Virus record (IMG/VR): IMGVR_UViG_3300033388_002544
Coordinates: 1-45,602 of that record
Origin: a virus
DNA: 45,602 nt
Direction: 5' to 3' (one strand)
Positions 30,880-39,673 of the stretch are shown here, piece by piece; positions within the stretch are counted from its first letter, which is position 1; each line of letters opens with the position of its first letter. The notes beneath the pieces were generated by a model that was not told the origin of the DNA, ran no database searches, and worked only from the letters and a program-made list of their open reading frames with translations. A program made the translations under genes and the position numbers.

Positions 30880-30894
30880 TGTCAGAATTTGACA
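30880..30894. promoter_or_regulatory. Dispersed palindrome, site 6
   Basis: TGTCAGAATTTGACA with one internal mismatch, preceded by CTAATAG and followed by ACTTAG in the plus orientation, opposite to the late transcripts. It occupies the 39-base gap before the giant gene. Confidence 0.75.
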
Positions 30895-30902
30895 TAGCTG
30901 AC

Positions 30903-31589
30903 TTAGTATGGTTGCATCAACCAATCTTTAGCCTTACCAACATTTTTACTTATTCCTTGTTCTAGCCAGTTAACTCCTTTCATTCCACCTTTGAGGAGTC
31001 GATCCATACCTTGTAATCCAGTAAAGTAGCCAAGTCGCGTGCCAGCTCCAGGAAGTGTTAATCTATCAATAGCAGAACTTGTTTCTTCCTCTGTGATAGG
31101 AGGAGCCATAGCCTCAGCAAAGTATTTAGCATGATTAGATTTCATTGCTTGATCTCTACTAAGACGAGCTTCTGGTGATAAAGGAGGTTTCATTACAGAA
31201 TCAGACATTCCGTAACTACCATCTGGATTCTGTACTATTCCTGCTTGTTCTTCTGCTGGAGGAAGTCCTCCTGTTTGTCTCCCTGTCCAAGTGAGGTAGT
31301 CCTGTTCAGACTTTTTTATATCCATCAGTCCTTTAGTATACGCATTAGTCTTACGAACCTGAGCTTCTTTCTGATAGCCTGGAGCAGATATCCTATCTTG
31401 CACCCCCATAGCTTTTTTCCTTGCATCTATACTCATAAGATTTCTAGAGTCTGCTTCTTCTCTAGCTCTGTCCATCCTTTCACTATGAGCAGCTTGCCTA
31501 TCTGCAATTCGACTCATTACATTTTCAGGGAGATTGAATTGCATCGTTCTCTTAGTTTTAACTGGTCTTTGACCACTTCTACTTGCCAT
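30903..31589 (-). CDS. Virion-associated protein, 228 residues
   Basis: ATG after TATAAGGAGAAATC. Mostly charged and helical (SERMDRAREEADSRNLMSID), Pro-rich middle (PPLSPEARL, APPITEEE), and an amphipathic C-terminal helix. Immediately ahead of the giant protein, it may belong to the internal core or ejection apparatus, as in other podoviruses. No family recognised. Confidence 0.7.
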   Translation of the reverse strand: MASRSGQRPVKTKRTMQFNLPENVMSRIADRQAAHSERMDRAREEADSRNLMSIDARKKAMGVQDRISAPGYQKEAQVRKTNAYTKGLMDIKKSEQDYLTWTGRQTGGLPPAEEQAGIVQNPDGSYGMSDSVMKPPLSPEARLSRDQAMKSNHAKYFAEAMAPPITEEETSSAIDRLTLPGAGTRLGYFTGLQGMDRLLKGGMKGVNWLEQGISKNVGKAKDWLMQPY

Positions 31590-31598
31590 GATTTCTCC

Positions 31599-32603
31599 TT
31601 ATAGGGTACCACTATAGTTATGAGATATATCAGGAACAGCTCTATTCTCTTCATGAGTATGACTTTCACTACCACTGAACCCAAGCTGAGCAGCTGTATT
31701 AATACTGGAAAGAGCACTTGCTGCCATCTGTGCACTAACAGTTGCCCCTGCTTTGATTGATTCTTGAATGAGTTGGTATTCAGCAATAGCAGATTTAAGA
31801 TTCCTATCAGCCTCAGCTATTCTAAGTCTAATCAAATTTCCCTCATGCTCTAACTGAACAGCATAGGATTTAGTTTTAGCTTCAATAGTAACACCAGATG
31901 CTTGAACTTGAGCTGCATAACCTCTAACTGTAGCATCATATATATCTATTCTTGCTTGCTGGTTGTACTTTGCAGCCTCAAATAAACGCTGTGCTACTGT
32001 TGCAGCATGAGTCATTTCTGCTTGCTCAATTTGGATACTGGCAGTGAGGAAGAAGTGTGTGTTAGTCTGTGCAAGGCGAGCTTGTTCAATAGAGATTTCA
32101 TAATTCATCTGATTATCAGAACGAGTTCTCTCAGCTACAGCCTCAGCAAGTCTACCAGCAAGTGCTCCAGGTGGGAGAGTGTATCCTCTGGAAGCAAAGA
32201 AGTTCTCAGCTTCATCATATACACTGGCATTGCTGAGATCATTTCTTGCCCTGGCTCTTGCCCAGAGAGCTGCTTCAACAGCAGTACCAAGACCAGTTCC
32301 ACCATTTTGCACTCCAGTAAGAAGAGCTGCTTTAAGTGCGTCTTTCAAGTCCGAGACATAAACTTCTTCATTATAGAAGAATATTATACTTGGTTCTGTT
32401 GGAAGATCATCAGGCATATCAGCATCTACATCTACAATAGGAAATGTGTATACTGTTGTACTGTAAGGAAGGTCATACCCGAAGGTTGGAATCAACTCAT
32501 CAATATACTCCTTAGCTGTAGTCCAAGCATCAGAAGCATACTCTTGTGCTGAGTTAAAACGATCTGATACTATTGTTGCTGCATCATCATATATATCAAC
32601 CAT
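31599..32603 (-). CDS. Virion structural protein, 334 residues
   Basis: ATG after TAAAGGAGAATTCTTAA. An N-terminal globular region, then GLGTAVEAALWARARARND and SRGYTLPPGALAGRLAEAVA, a motif recalling core proteins of podovirus-like phages, and a long alanine/glutamine-rich helix (YNQQARIDIYDATVRGYAAQ). It probably forms part of the tail tube or internal core. The final 35 residues are unstructured. Confidence 0.7.
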   Translation of the reverse strand: MVDIYDDAATIVSDRFNSAQEYASDAWTTAKEYIDELIPTFGYDLPYSTTVYTFPIVDVDADMPDDLPTEPSIIFFYNEEVYVSDLKDALKAALLTGVQNGGTGLGTAVEAALWARARARNDLSNASVYDEAENFFASRGYTLPPGALAGRLAEAVAERTRSDNQMNYEISIEQARLAQTNTHFFLTASIQIEQAEMTHAATVAQRLFEAAKYNQQARIDIYDATVRGYAAQVQASGVTIEAKTKSYAVQLEHEGNLIRLRIAEADRNLKSAIAEYQLIQESIKAGATVSAQMAASALSSINTAAQLGFSGSESHTHEENRAVPDISHNYSGTL

Positions 32604-32960
32604 TTAAGAATTCTCCTTTAACATCTTCCATTCTTTCTTTGGTAAATTAACTGAATAAATACTATTACCGCAAAATTGACAAAACCATTGAGATTTATAA
32701 TCTCCACCTACTTGATTCCTTGGTGTTGTGTTAACTGAATATAAATTCATTGGTTTACCACATTGTAAACAAGGCATTACTTTGCTACTTACTGAGTCTT
32801 TACGTTTTTGCAAATCCAATCCATACATATAATTTAAAAAGGCTTCACCTCCAACACCCATAGAGTAACCATTCTGTTCAAAGTTAATTATGAGGTTACG
32901 AAGTTCTTGGAGTACTTTTCCAGTTTTGGCTTCTGTAAGTTGTTCTATTGTTTTAGGCAT
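32604..32960 (-). CDS. Zinc-ribbon late protein, 118 residues
   Basis: Start at 32960 overlapping the TAA that ends the extended frame of the upstream gene (TAATG). CLQCGKP (about residue 65) and CQFCGN (about residue 95) give a four-Cys zinc ribbon. N-terminal helix EQLTEAKTGKVLQELRN. Function unknown; a structural or assembly role is inferred from its place among virion genes. Confidence 0.75.
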   Translation of the reverse strand: MPKTIEQLTEAKTGKVLQELRNLIINFEQNGYSMGVGGEAFLNYMYGLDLQKRKDSVSSKVMPCLQCGKPMNLYSVNTTPRNQVGGDYKSQWFCQFCGNSIYSVNLPKKEWKMLKENS

Positions 32961-33397
32961 TAAGAACACTCCCATTCGGCATATCTAACCAAATCAACAC
33001 AAAAGCACCAATCTACGTTTCCATCCATACTACAATACGGCTGGCATGGTGTTACATTATAGGTAAGGCAATTATTGCAGTCATTAACTGCTCCATAACA
33101 AATAGTCCCATTTAAACAAACTGCTTCATCGTCTCCACCACAAATGTGATCACCCCTCGAACAATTAAGCTCATCTTTTTGTTTGTACTTCCCTTTAATA
33201 GCGGAATAAAAGCAGGAGTTATTGCATTCTGCAGGGTAACATGCGCCATACCATGAGGTAGCGGCGATTCCTGGCAGTTTACACCCTACTTGGTAATCAC
33301 TCCAATGGCCATTAGATTCATTCCTAATCTCAGCAGTTACTACTGTCCCACAACTATCCGTTATTGTAATTGAGGCGACCGCCCCATAATCTCCACC
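32960..33397 (-). CDS. Cys-rich C-terminal part after in-frame TGA, 145 residues
   Basis: Continues the 34276 frame after TGA (33400-33398). 20 residues after the stop the sequence GAVASITITDSCGTVVTAEI aligns with VLVKVTDTCDTMREIEITNSS of the preceding repeat, without insertion, so the stop falls inside a repeated domain. It then contains about 17 Cys (CKLPG, CYPAECNNSC, CLNGTICYGAV, CNNCL, CQPYC). It ends in TAA overlapping the next ATG, as other late genes do. No start with a ribosome site was found. Likely the missing C-terminus of the upstream gene. Confidence 0.6.
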   Translation of the reverse strand, partial: GGDYGAVASITITDSCGTVVTAEIRNESNGHWSDYQVGCKLPGIAATSWYGACYPAECNNSCFYSAIKGKYKQKDELNCSRGDHICGGDDEAVCLNGTICYGAVNDCNNCLTYNVTPCQPYCSMDGNVDWCFCVDLVRYAEWECS

Positions 33398-34276
33398 TCA
33401 TGTACCTGCTGCACAATCAAGCTGCGCACTTCTAGAACTGGTAGTAAAAGTATTAGTACCACTTCCAGCCCAAGTGTATCCAGTACCACTGACTTCGTAA
33501 GTAAAATCAGCACAACCTTTCAAAACTGATACAGATATACTACTATCAGCTACAATAGTATCTGCTGTATTATCATCATCAAATTCAAGATCATTAGCAG
33601 AATCATCACAATCACAGCAACTTGAATTTGTAATTTCAATCTCACGCATTGTATCACAAGTATCAGTAACTTTCACTAATACTGTAGGACAATCATAATC
33701 TGTTATAGGCTCTCCAATGACACAACCTAACATGTTACTTGATCCAAGTGAAGTAGCACCCCATGGGAATGTGTAACCTTTATTATCTGTTTCCCACTTA
33801 AGTGGTGGGCAACCCATATACGTAAATAGTCCAATCACATTTCCAGAAGTTATTGTATCAAGTGTTGCTTCATCATCAAATGTAAGTTCATCAACTTCCG
33901 GATCATCACAACAACCATTCAAACTTGGTGATTCTACTACATGAATATGTTGTGTAGCAGCTGGGTAAATAATTTCAAGTAGTGCATCAGTCAATGGTGG
34001 TGAACAAGTATGAAAATGTTCACAAGAAGTTGGAACTAATACAGCAAATTTTTTCTTTTCTTCAAATACTTCATCATCTCCTGTAATAACATGAATCCTG
34101 TCTACTCCATAAATTGTCTCAACAAAAACAGTATTCTTTCCATCAAAATGTTTTCGTACTCCAGTAGGTAAAGTACCAAGCTCAGTTTTTAAAGCTGTAA
34201 GTTTATTCTTAGCCCAAATTTGAGATGGGTATGCAGTATATTGATTACCGTATGATGATAAAATTAAAGGGTTCAT
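33398..34276 (-). CDS. Beta-repeat virion protein, 292 residues up to TGA
   Basis: Starts at an ATG overlapping the previous stop (TAATG). The N-terminal part includes VFVETIYGVDRIHVITGDDE. The C-terminal part has repeated beta domains with Cys pairs (SPSLNGCCDDPEVDELTFDD; SSCCDCDDSANDLEFDDDN; SISVSVLKGC). The second domain is cut by TGA at 33400-33398, although the frame continues with the matching half of the repeat. Probably a tail or appendage protein with Ig-like or adhesin-like repeats. Confidence 0.78.
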   Translation of the reverse strand: MNPLILSSYGNQYTAYPSQIWAKNKLTALKTELGTLPTGVRKHFDGKNTVFVETIYGVDRIHVITGDDEVFEEKKKFAVLVPTSCEHFHTCSPPLTDALLEIIYPAATQHIHVVESPSLNGCCDDPEVDELTFDDEATLDTITSGNVIGLFTYMGCPPLKWETDNKGYTFPWGATSLGSSNMLGCVIGEPITDYDCPTVLVKVTDTCDTMREIEITNSSCCDCDDSANDLEFDDDNTADTIVADSSISVSVLKGCADFTYEVSGTGYTWAGSGTNTFTTSSRSAQLDCAAGT

Positions 34277-34701
34277 TAAGTGGGCTCATGTATAATTATA
34301 TTCCAAGCGTCAATAACTAAAGGATCACCTGCTACAAGGCCTGTTCCACTAACTGTAGTTTTATAAAGTAAATCACTTAAACTACAAAGTGCTATAATAG
34401 ATGGAGAACCATCAATATCAACACTTCCAATAGCAACACGAGCTATTTGAACACCTCTTCCAGTATTGTCATATTCTACTTCTTCTTCTGGTTCTTCATC
34501 TGGAGGACCACCAGCACTACCATTAAAGATGGAAGAAAAAGAATAATTATTACTCCTCCAAGATGAGAGAATTTGACATCCTTCTAAACTTATGTCACCA
34601 TATTCTTCTGGGTCTCCAGTAAGTAGATAAAATACTTCAGTTGCACCAGTTAAAGCTCCAAGACAAGCATCTAGCATTCCTGCGTATGACCACTTTCCCA
34701 T
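34276..34701 (-). CDS. Late structural protein, 141 residues
   Basis: The ATG overlaps the previous stop. Contains an acidic, Pro/Glu-rich linker (GGPPDEEPEEEVEYDN) between two beta-like parts (ATEVFYLLTGDPEEYGDISL; GVQIARVAIGSVDIDGSP). No family recognised. A tail or head-tail role is inferred from position. Confidence 0.72.
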   Translation of the reverse strand: MGKWSYAGMLDACLGALTGATEVFYLLTGDPEEYGDISLEGCQILSSWRSNNYSFSSIFNGSAGGPPDEEPEEEVEYDNTGRGVQIARVAIGSVDIDGSPSIIALCSLSDLLYKTTVSGTGLVAGDPLVIDAWNIIIHEPT

Positions 34702-35180
34702 TATGGTAACATTGACCTCCGAGTATTAAGGATAACTGGAAGTACTTCAATCATATCAATGGCAAAGTTACAGCCATCAACATTCTCTACTCTGACATTC
34801 CAGTATCTTCCAATTCCGTCCCTTCCAACATTCACAGTATTTCCATTCTGCCTGTCATAGAGTCTATATGGAAGGGTATAAGATCTCTCATTATCCTCTT
34901 CATTCTTAACCTTAACTGTTAAACTTCCATCAGTTTCGTACCCAATAAATAATTTCCGAATCCTCTTCACATTAGAGATTCCCCAATCACTAAGTATCAA
35001 AGCAAAGATAGCATCAATGTCAGTTCCATTATCATCGTCTCCACCAAGGGTGAAGATTCCATCCGAGTTAGCTCCGAAGTAAGTATCATTAATTTTACAG
35101 AAACTATTAAAATCATAGTTCCCATACTGAGATATTGCTTGGTTTTCAAGTCTAACAACAAGAGCTATACATTTTGCCAT
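34701..35180 (-). CDS. Late structural protein, 159 residues
   Basis: Start overlaps the end of the repeat protein upstream. Beta-rich (YFGANSDGIFTLGGDDDNGT; SLTVKVKNEEDNERSYTLPY), with GIGRYWNVRVENVDGCNFAI near the C-terminus, a pattern seen in phage tail proteins. No exact family can be named. Confidence 0.72.
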   Translation of the reverse strand: MAKCIALVVRLENQAISQYGNYDFNSFCKINDTYFGANSDGIFTLGGDDDNGTDIDAIFALILSDWGISNVKRIRKLFIGYETDGSLTVKVKNEEDNERSYTLPYRLYDRQNGNTVNVGRDGIGRYWNVRVENVDGCNFAIDMIEVLPVILNTRRSMLP

Positions 35181-35764
35181 TATATTATAGTTCCTTCGAT
35201 TTCAATTGTTTTCATTGGAATTTCTGTCAAAATATATCCTACACAATCAGATGAATTATCATATTGAAGAATATATTCTTCACAAGCTCCACTTGTAGCA
35301 CATTCAATTTGTACTTCCATCATTGGCTTAGTGACTGCGACATCACCATCTGGCTGGTCTACCATTACTATTGCAGCAGTCATTATTGGCTTAGTAACCG
35401 CAACAGCAGCCAACTGTACTACATCTCCAACAATAGATATTTGATGAAAAGGCTTCTTTACATCAACAGAAAGAATATTACCCACAGTCCCAGTAATTTC
35501 TACTGTTTTCATAGGCGTTGTACTTTCTATTAAGCCACCACCAAAGATACATACTTCCTTCATTGGTACTGTTACTGCAATACTTGCTGGCTGTTCTGCA
35601 GTACCAACAATTTCAACTGTTTTCATTGGTACTGCTACAGCAACAAATCCGCTACCAATAATAGAGACCTCCATCATCGGTTTAGTAACTGCAATTAATC
35701 CGCTACCAAGAAGACAAGCCTCCTTCATTGGAGTTGTTACTGCAACATTACCTGTTACTGCCAT
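35180..35764 (-). CDS. Repeat protein of VAVTxPMxxVxIxG units, 194 residues
   Basis: Built of about eight copies of a roughly 20-residue unit (AVTTPMKEACLLGSG, AVTKPMMEVSIIGSG, AVAVPMKTVEIVGT, AVTVPMKEVCIFGGG, and so on), each a strand-turn-strand, so a beta-solenoid or sheet stack is likely. It ends in a Cys-containing non-repeat section. It lies among late virion genes and may be an appendage or decoration protein. Ribosome site is weak (GAGCTAAAA). No family recognised. Confidence 0.78.
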   Translation of the reverse strand: MAVTGNVAVTTPMKEACLLGSGLIAVTKPMMEVSIIGSGFVAVAVPMKTVEIVGTAEQPASIAVTVPMKEVCIFGGGLIESTTPMKTVEITGTVGNILSVDVKKPFHQISIVGDVVQLAAVAVTKPIMTAAIVMVDQPDGDVAVTKPMMEVQIECATSGACEEYILQYDNSSDCVGYILTEIPMKTIEIEGTII

Positions 35765-35766
35765 TT

Positions 35767-36483
35767 TTAGCTCGCTGGTTGTGTAATAATATAAGAATCA
35801 ATAGTTGTAGTTGCTGCAAGAACAATAGAAGTAGAGCTAAGAATCATCTGTGCACTGGCAGTTCCTACAGTACCCATCATCCGAACTGAAGAAGTACTAA
35901 GACCTGTAACATAACGATTATCATAATGAACATAGTATCCAGCAGTTCCGGTTGCAATACCAGTATCACTGTAATCCTGCCCTGTTTTCATTGAAAGGAC
36001 ACCAACTGCTATTGCATCAAATTCAAAACCATTAGTTGAGGCACCTTTAGTAAATGTACCTGCACTTGCTGTAAGAGACAAAAGTTTCGTTCCTGTTTCA
36101 AGTTGATCAGCATCACTTGGCATAGCGCCAGAATAGACATCAATGATACTATACTTAAAGAGAGCATCAAAACTCTGGCCATACTCAACAATGGTAACTG
36201 CCTCGCCAGCTGCATCATTAACCAAAGTCGCCTCAACAACCATCTCACTTCCATCAGATTCAATAGAAGTAACTCTGGTAATTTCATTATTAGCAGTGTC
36301 TCCAGTAAAACCTGTTATCTCAATAATACTCCCTGCTCGAAATCCTGCAGCCCAAAGACCATTACCACTGTCAGTAATTTTCGATGTAGCAGCAACTGCA
36401 GCAATAGTATCCTGAGCAGTTATTCCTGCTCCAACTGCCCCCTGGATCGCATTTATCAGTCCTGTACTAAATTTAAGCGCCAT
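35767..36483 (-). CDS. Late structural protein, 238 residues
   Basis: ATG after AATAGGAGAATAAA. Begins MALKFSTGLINAIQGAVG, followed by beta-rich domains with Ala/Gly/Thr-rich turns (FRAGSIIEITGFTGDTANNE). Probably a virion surface or tail protein. No family can be named. Confidence 0.72.
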   Translation of the reverse strand: MALKFSTGLINAIQGAVGAGITAQDTIAAVAATSKITDSGNGLWAAGFRAGSIIEITGFTGDTANNEITRVTSIESDGSEMVVEATLVNDAAGEAVTIVEYGQSFDALFKYSIIDVYSGAMPSDADQLETGTKLLSLTASAGTFTKGASTNGFEFDAIAVGVLSMKTGQDYSDTGIATGTAGYYVHYDNRYVTGLSTSSVRMMGTVGTASAQMILSSTSIVLAATTTIDSYIITQPAS

Positions 36484-36492
36484 TTTATTCTC

Positions 36493-37395
36493 CTATTGTT
36501 GAAGGGTTAAGATATATCTATTATCTTTCACAATCCCAGCACCATACTGAGCATTGGGATAAGTAATTTTCTGCTTTGTAAGCTCTGTAATTTCCCCTGA
36601 TGGAAGACCCAGAAAAATTCCATCATTAGTAGGAATCACTACACATGTTCCCTGAATCTTATCACTAAAAATTCTACCCTGTACCTTTACTGCACCACCT
36701 TCAATCACAGGAATATCAAGTAAAGTTTCATAACTAAACTCCTGTGGATTACTTCCGCCAAGGAATACTAATTGTGAATCTGTCCCCACAAACAGTCCAC
36801 CTTTCACTCCCTGCACCATCTTAAGTCTACTTCCAAGAGGTACGTAATTCCTTGCCATATCAAATTGTGAGTAGGCAAAAGCATTAGAGTACCAAAGAAC
36901 ATCATCCTTTCCAATATACATCCTGCCATTGAAAATCTCTAACAAATGCCCAATAGGTGGATCAGAGACTTGTTTTGTAGTATCTGGACCAACATATGTA
37001 CTCGCTTCCCACACAGAGTACACTCTACTATCCACTATACCTTTCTCATATCCATTACAGTAATACACAGTATCAAAGTGTTTTACATAACTTACTCTAG
37101 CTCCTGCAGTAATAGTAGCTACACTGGTAGTTGAATAATCACTCTCAAAAACCAGTAAGTCTGTCCCTGATACGCATAGGCCATAGTTACCACAGGAAAA
37201 CATACTATGATAGTCACCGGCTGCGACACTTGTAAACCCCTTTCTCCTTGAAGGTCTCCCTGTCTGATCAATGTCAATGTTGTAAGCTATTGACAAATCA
37301 GTAACACCACTTTCAAAGTCAAACTGTAGTCTCACTGGGTCAACTTTATTATTCAATCCAGCAGTTGCTTTAAATACTGTAAATTTCTTTCCCAT
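36493..37395 (-). CDS. Beta-propeller-like tail protein, 300 residues
   Basis: Starts MGKKFTVFKATAGLNNKVDP and includes YNIDIDQTGRPSRRKGFTSV and repeated beta blades (LEIFNGRMYIGKDDVLWYSN; VKGGLFVGTDSQLVFLGGSN). This pattern occurs in phage tail-tube/stabiliser proteins of podoviruses such as the P22 gp10 group, which close the portal and start the tail needle. The match is structural impression, not a certain family. Confidence 0.62.
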   Translation of the reverse strand: MGKKFTVFKATAGLNNKVDPVRLQFDFESGVTDLSIAYNIDIDQTGRPSRRKGFTSVAAGDYHSMFSCGNYGLCVSGTDLLVFESDYSTTSVATITAGARVSYVKHFDTVYYCNGYEKGIVDSRVYSVWEASTYVGPDTTKQVSDPPIGHLLEIFNGRMYIGKDDVLWYSNAFAYSQFDMARNYVPLGSRLKMVQGVKGGLFVGTDSQLVFLGGSNPQEFSYETLLDIPVIEGGAVKVQGRIFSDKIQGTCVVIPTNDGIFLGLPSGEITELTKQKITYPNAQYGAGIVKDNRYILTLQQ

Positions 37396-38051
37396 TAATA
37401 ATTCCAGCAGCTATTTAAATGATGTCTTCGATTCTTACCAACCCAAGCTCTTAACTCATTAATCCCTGATCGTTTATTCCTATCATCAAAAGCAATCCAA
37501 AACTGGTTCTTTGTGTTAGTCTTATCTCCATCTACCCCATCTTCTATCTCATCAAAAATCATATGCCCTGTTCCATTTACAAATAACTTCCTGTGTAAGC
37601 CATCAGGATAGTCACTTGGTTCATCAGCATCTAAAGTAAGTGACGAGGAATTCTTATAGTAAAGCATAGTTAGTGTTTCAGCCGTTGCAGGTATTTTTCG
37701 ATACCACAAAGTTGGCCCTTCAACAGTAACTGCTTCAACATCTCCCGCTTCATCCATATCTCCATCATCCATTAATAACTCAAGGCTTGGGTAAATAGAT
37801 ATCTGGTCACCATCTGCATTCTTAACACGACTAAGCCAACCTCCAAACCCTCCAGTTAGATTAGACGTTAATGAAGTATATGCTACATCAACCACTGTAT
37901 CAATGATTCCAATCGCCTTTAAGCCAGGAAGAGGTACCTGCAGATTCCAGTACTGCAGGCACTCATTAATCTTCCCGTCTATTGTATCATCACTATAAGA
38001 CGTGTCTTGAATCAGATTGATGACCTCTGTACGAATTTCAGAGAGATTCAT
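37395..38051 (-). CDS. Head-tail adaptor-like protein, 218 residues
   Basis: Start at 38051 after GCGAGGAATTT; a longer frame from 38081 overlaps the palindrome. The N-terminus (NLSEIRTEVINLIQDTSYSD, then DTIDGKINECLQYW) resembles phage adaptor proteins that bind the portal. A mixed beta domain follows. No motif proves it. Confidence 0.6.
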   Translation of the reverse strand: MNLSEIRTEVINLIQDTSYSDDTIDGKINECLQYWNLQVPLPGLKAIGIIDTVVDVAYTSLTSNLTGGFGGWLSRVKNADGDQISIYPSLELLMDDGDMDEAGDVEAVTVEGPTLWYRKIPATAETLTMLYYKNSSSLTLDADEPSDYPDGLHRKLFVNGTGHMIFDEIEDGVDGDKTNTKNQFWIAFDDRNKRSGINELRAWVGKNRRHHLNSCWNY

Positions 38052-38075
38052 AAATTCCTCGCCACTTTTTAATAG

Positions 38076-38090
38076 TGTCAAAAATTGACA
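38076..38090. promoter_or_regulatory. Dispersed palindrome, site 7
   Basis: TGTCAAAAATTGACA, preceded by TTTAATAG in the plus orientation, against late transcription. It fills the gap between the adaptor-like gene and the tandem paralogues. Confidence 0.78.
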
Positions 38091-38092
38091 TA

Positions 38093-38647
38093 CTACGCTG
38101 CGGCCACGGTAGGCACTACTGTAATTAGCATGTGGAAATACGCCTCTCCTGCAGTGAGTGTTCCACCGGCAGGATATGCTACAACAGTTGGGACATCAGC
38201 ATCTGCAGGAGTGATGATATACCCTGCACCTCCAACACCCAGGATTCTATCAGCTACCCAGTCACTGCTATTAGTTGGAAAATGCATAGCAGCGGTTGCA
38301 ATAATATCAGCGTCACCGTCAGTGTTTACCCAATACTCATCTACATCTACGTCAGTAGAGGCACCACCTGTGGTAATATCATCAGTTGCAATAGTACCCT
38401 TTCCAATGGTGAATGTGGTACTGTCATCAGTAAATTTTGTAACTACCTCAAAGCAGAGTTCCTGCACAATGATAGTAGTTGTTCCATAGCTTGGAGAGAC
38501 GATACCTGTGATGGGGAAAGAAAAAAGTACCACATCCAAAGCATCATGCTCATATGTAATAGCACCTGAGCTAATCCAGTATGGAGTTTCAAGCACATTA
38601 GAACGTAAATCCGCCCTTCGTGCGTCTTGCATAGTTCCAGTTGTCAT
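38093..38647 (-). CDS. Late protein, tandem paralogue A, 184 residues
   Basis: ATG after GAGGAGTTTAATT. Clearly related to the gene at 39234: DLRSNVLETPYWISSG, LFSFPITGIVSPSYGTT, HFPTNSSDWV and AYFHMLITVVPTVAAA recur there with substitutions. Beta-rich; probably a head decoration or outer tail protein made from a duplicated gene. Confidence 0.8.
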   Translation of the reverse strand: MTTGTMQDARRADLRSNVLETPYWISSGAITYEHDALDVVLFSFPITGIVSPSYGTTTIIVQELCFEVVTKFTDDSTTFTIGKGTIATDDITTGGASTDVDVDEYWVNTDGDADIIATAAMHFPTNSSDWVADRILGVGGAGYIITPADADVPTVVAYPAGGTLTAGEAYFHMLITVVPTVAAA

Positions 38648-38673
38648 AATTAAACTCCTCTTTGGTTAAATGT

Positions 38674-39234
38674 TTATGCTGCAGCTACACTCGGAACCAC
38701 AGATATCAGCATGTGGAAATACGCAGAGCCAGCAGTGATTGTACTGTTAGAAGTGATAACTGCTGTTACAGCCTGTACAGCAGCATCAGCAGGTATAATA
38801 ACATAACCGCTGGCACCACTGGTGCCAACACCAGCTACTCTTGAAGTAACCCATGTGCTTCCATTAGTGGGAAAGTGCCTTCCAACAGCAGCAATATCTG
38901 CTGCACCATCAGTTGCTTCCCAGTAAGCATTTTCATTAACATCAGTAGTTGTACCAGCAGTAGTTACAGCATCAGTAAGGAGAGAACTTAGCCCAATCAT
39001 ACAAGCTAAAGTGCCACCAATAAATGCTGTTACTACCTCCAGGCATACCTCCTGAACAATTATTCTGGTTGTTCCGTAACCAGGAGCAATAGAAGTTGTG
39101 ACAGGAAATGAAAATAATACAGCATCCTGATCATCACATGCTTTAGTCATTTCTCCTGATGTAATCCAATACGGTGTTTCCAGAACATTTGAACGTAAAT
39201 CTGCTTTACGCAGATCAAGACTTGTTCCAGCCAT
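38674..39234 (-). CDS. Late protein, tandem paralogue B, 186 residues
   Basis: ATG after CATAGGAGTTAATT. Shares DLRSNVLETPYWITSG, LFSFPVTTSIAPGYGTT, HFPTNGSTWV and AYFHMLISVVPSVAAA with the gene at 38647. The pair is adjacent and in the same direction, the mark of tandem duplication. Function unknown but likely virion-associated, just after the capsid gene. Confidence 0.8.
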   Translation of the reverse strand: MAGTSLDLRKADLRSNVLETPYWITSGEMTKACDDQDAVLFSFPVTTSIAPGYGTTRIIVQEVCLEVVTAFIGGTLACMIGLSSLLTDAVTTAGTTTDVNENAYWEATDGAADIAAVGRHFPTNGSTWVTSRVAGVGTSGASGYVIIPADAAVQAVTAVITSNSTITAGSAYFHMLISVVPSVAAA

Positions 39235-39255
39235 AATTAACTCCTATGTTAATAG

Positions 39256-39657
39256 TTATTGAATTATCGTATACTGTACAAACGGGTAAAAGACCCCCGC
39301 AGTTAGAGTACCGGACACAGTTACAGTAATTACACCAGAAGCGGAGAGGAAATACTTTCCCTCCCAAGATGCTTCACTGGAATGTATTGAAGACTTCAAC
39401 CCTGCAACTGTACAAGCTGCAACTTCTTGAGTTATAAAGCCTTCGGTCTGTACTGTCTCACCATTACCCAGCCAACCTACTGATACCTTCGGAAGTGTTC
39501 CTGCACAAAGAGTAGTAATATTCAACCACACTTTAGAAACAAACCCATACTTAGGAATCCGAATACAACTATAGGTACCATTGTCTGGTGTATCCATCTG
39601 CAGTCCCCGAACAGTATAGATGAAATCAGACATTTTATGCGTAAACTTATTTGCCAT
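39256..39657 (-). CDS. Late protein after the capsid gene, 133 residues
   Basis: ATG after TCTGGAGGGTATAGAT. Beta-rich (FVSKVWLNITTLCAGTLPKV; ITVTVSGTLTAGVFYPFVQY). Position directly after the capsid gene is typical of decoration or head-completion proteins. No family recognised. Confidence 0.68.
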   Translation of the reverse strand: MANKFTHKMSDFIYTVRGLQMDTPDNGTYSCIRIPKYGFVSKVWLNITTLCAGTLPKVSVGWLGNGETVQTEGFITQEVAACTVAGLKSSIHSSEASWEGKYFLSASGVITVTVSGTLTAGVFYPFVQYTIIQ

Positions 39658-39673
39658 ATCTATACCCTCCAGA

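Noticed and set aside
19901-34276. Genome-wide stop reassignment (TAG or TGA as sense)
   Set aside because: Both codons end many tightly coupled genes (for example TGA at 25145 and 4737, TAG at 19904 and 45435), and no suppressor tRNA was recognised. Only isolated readthrough remains.
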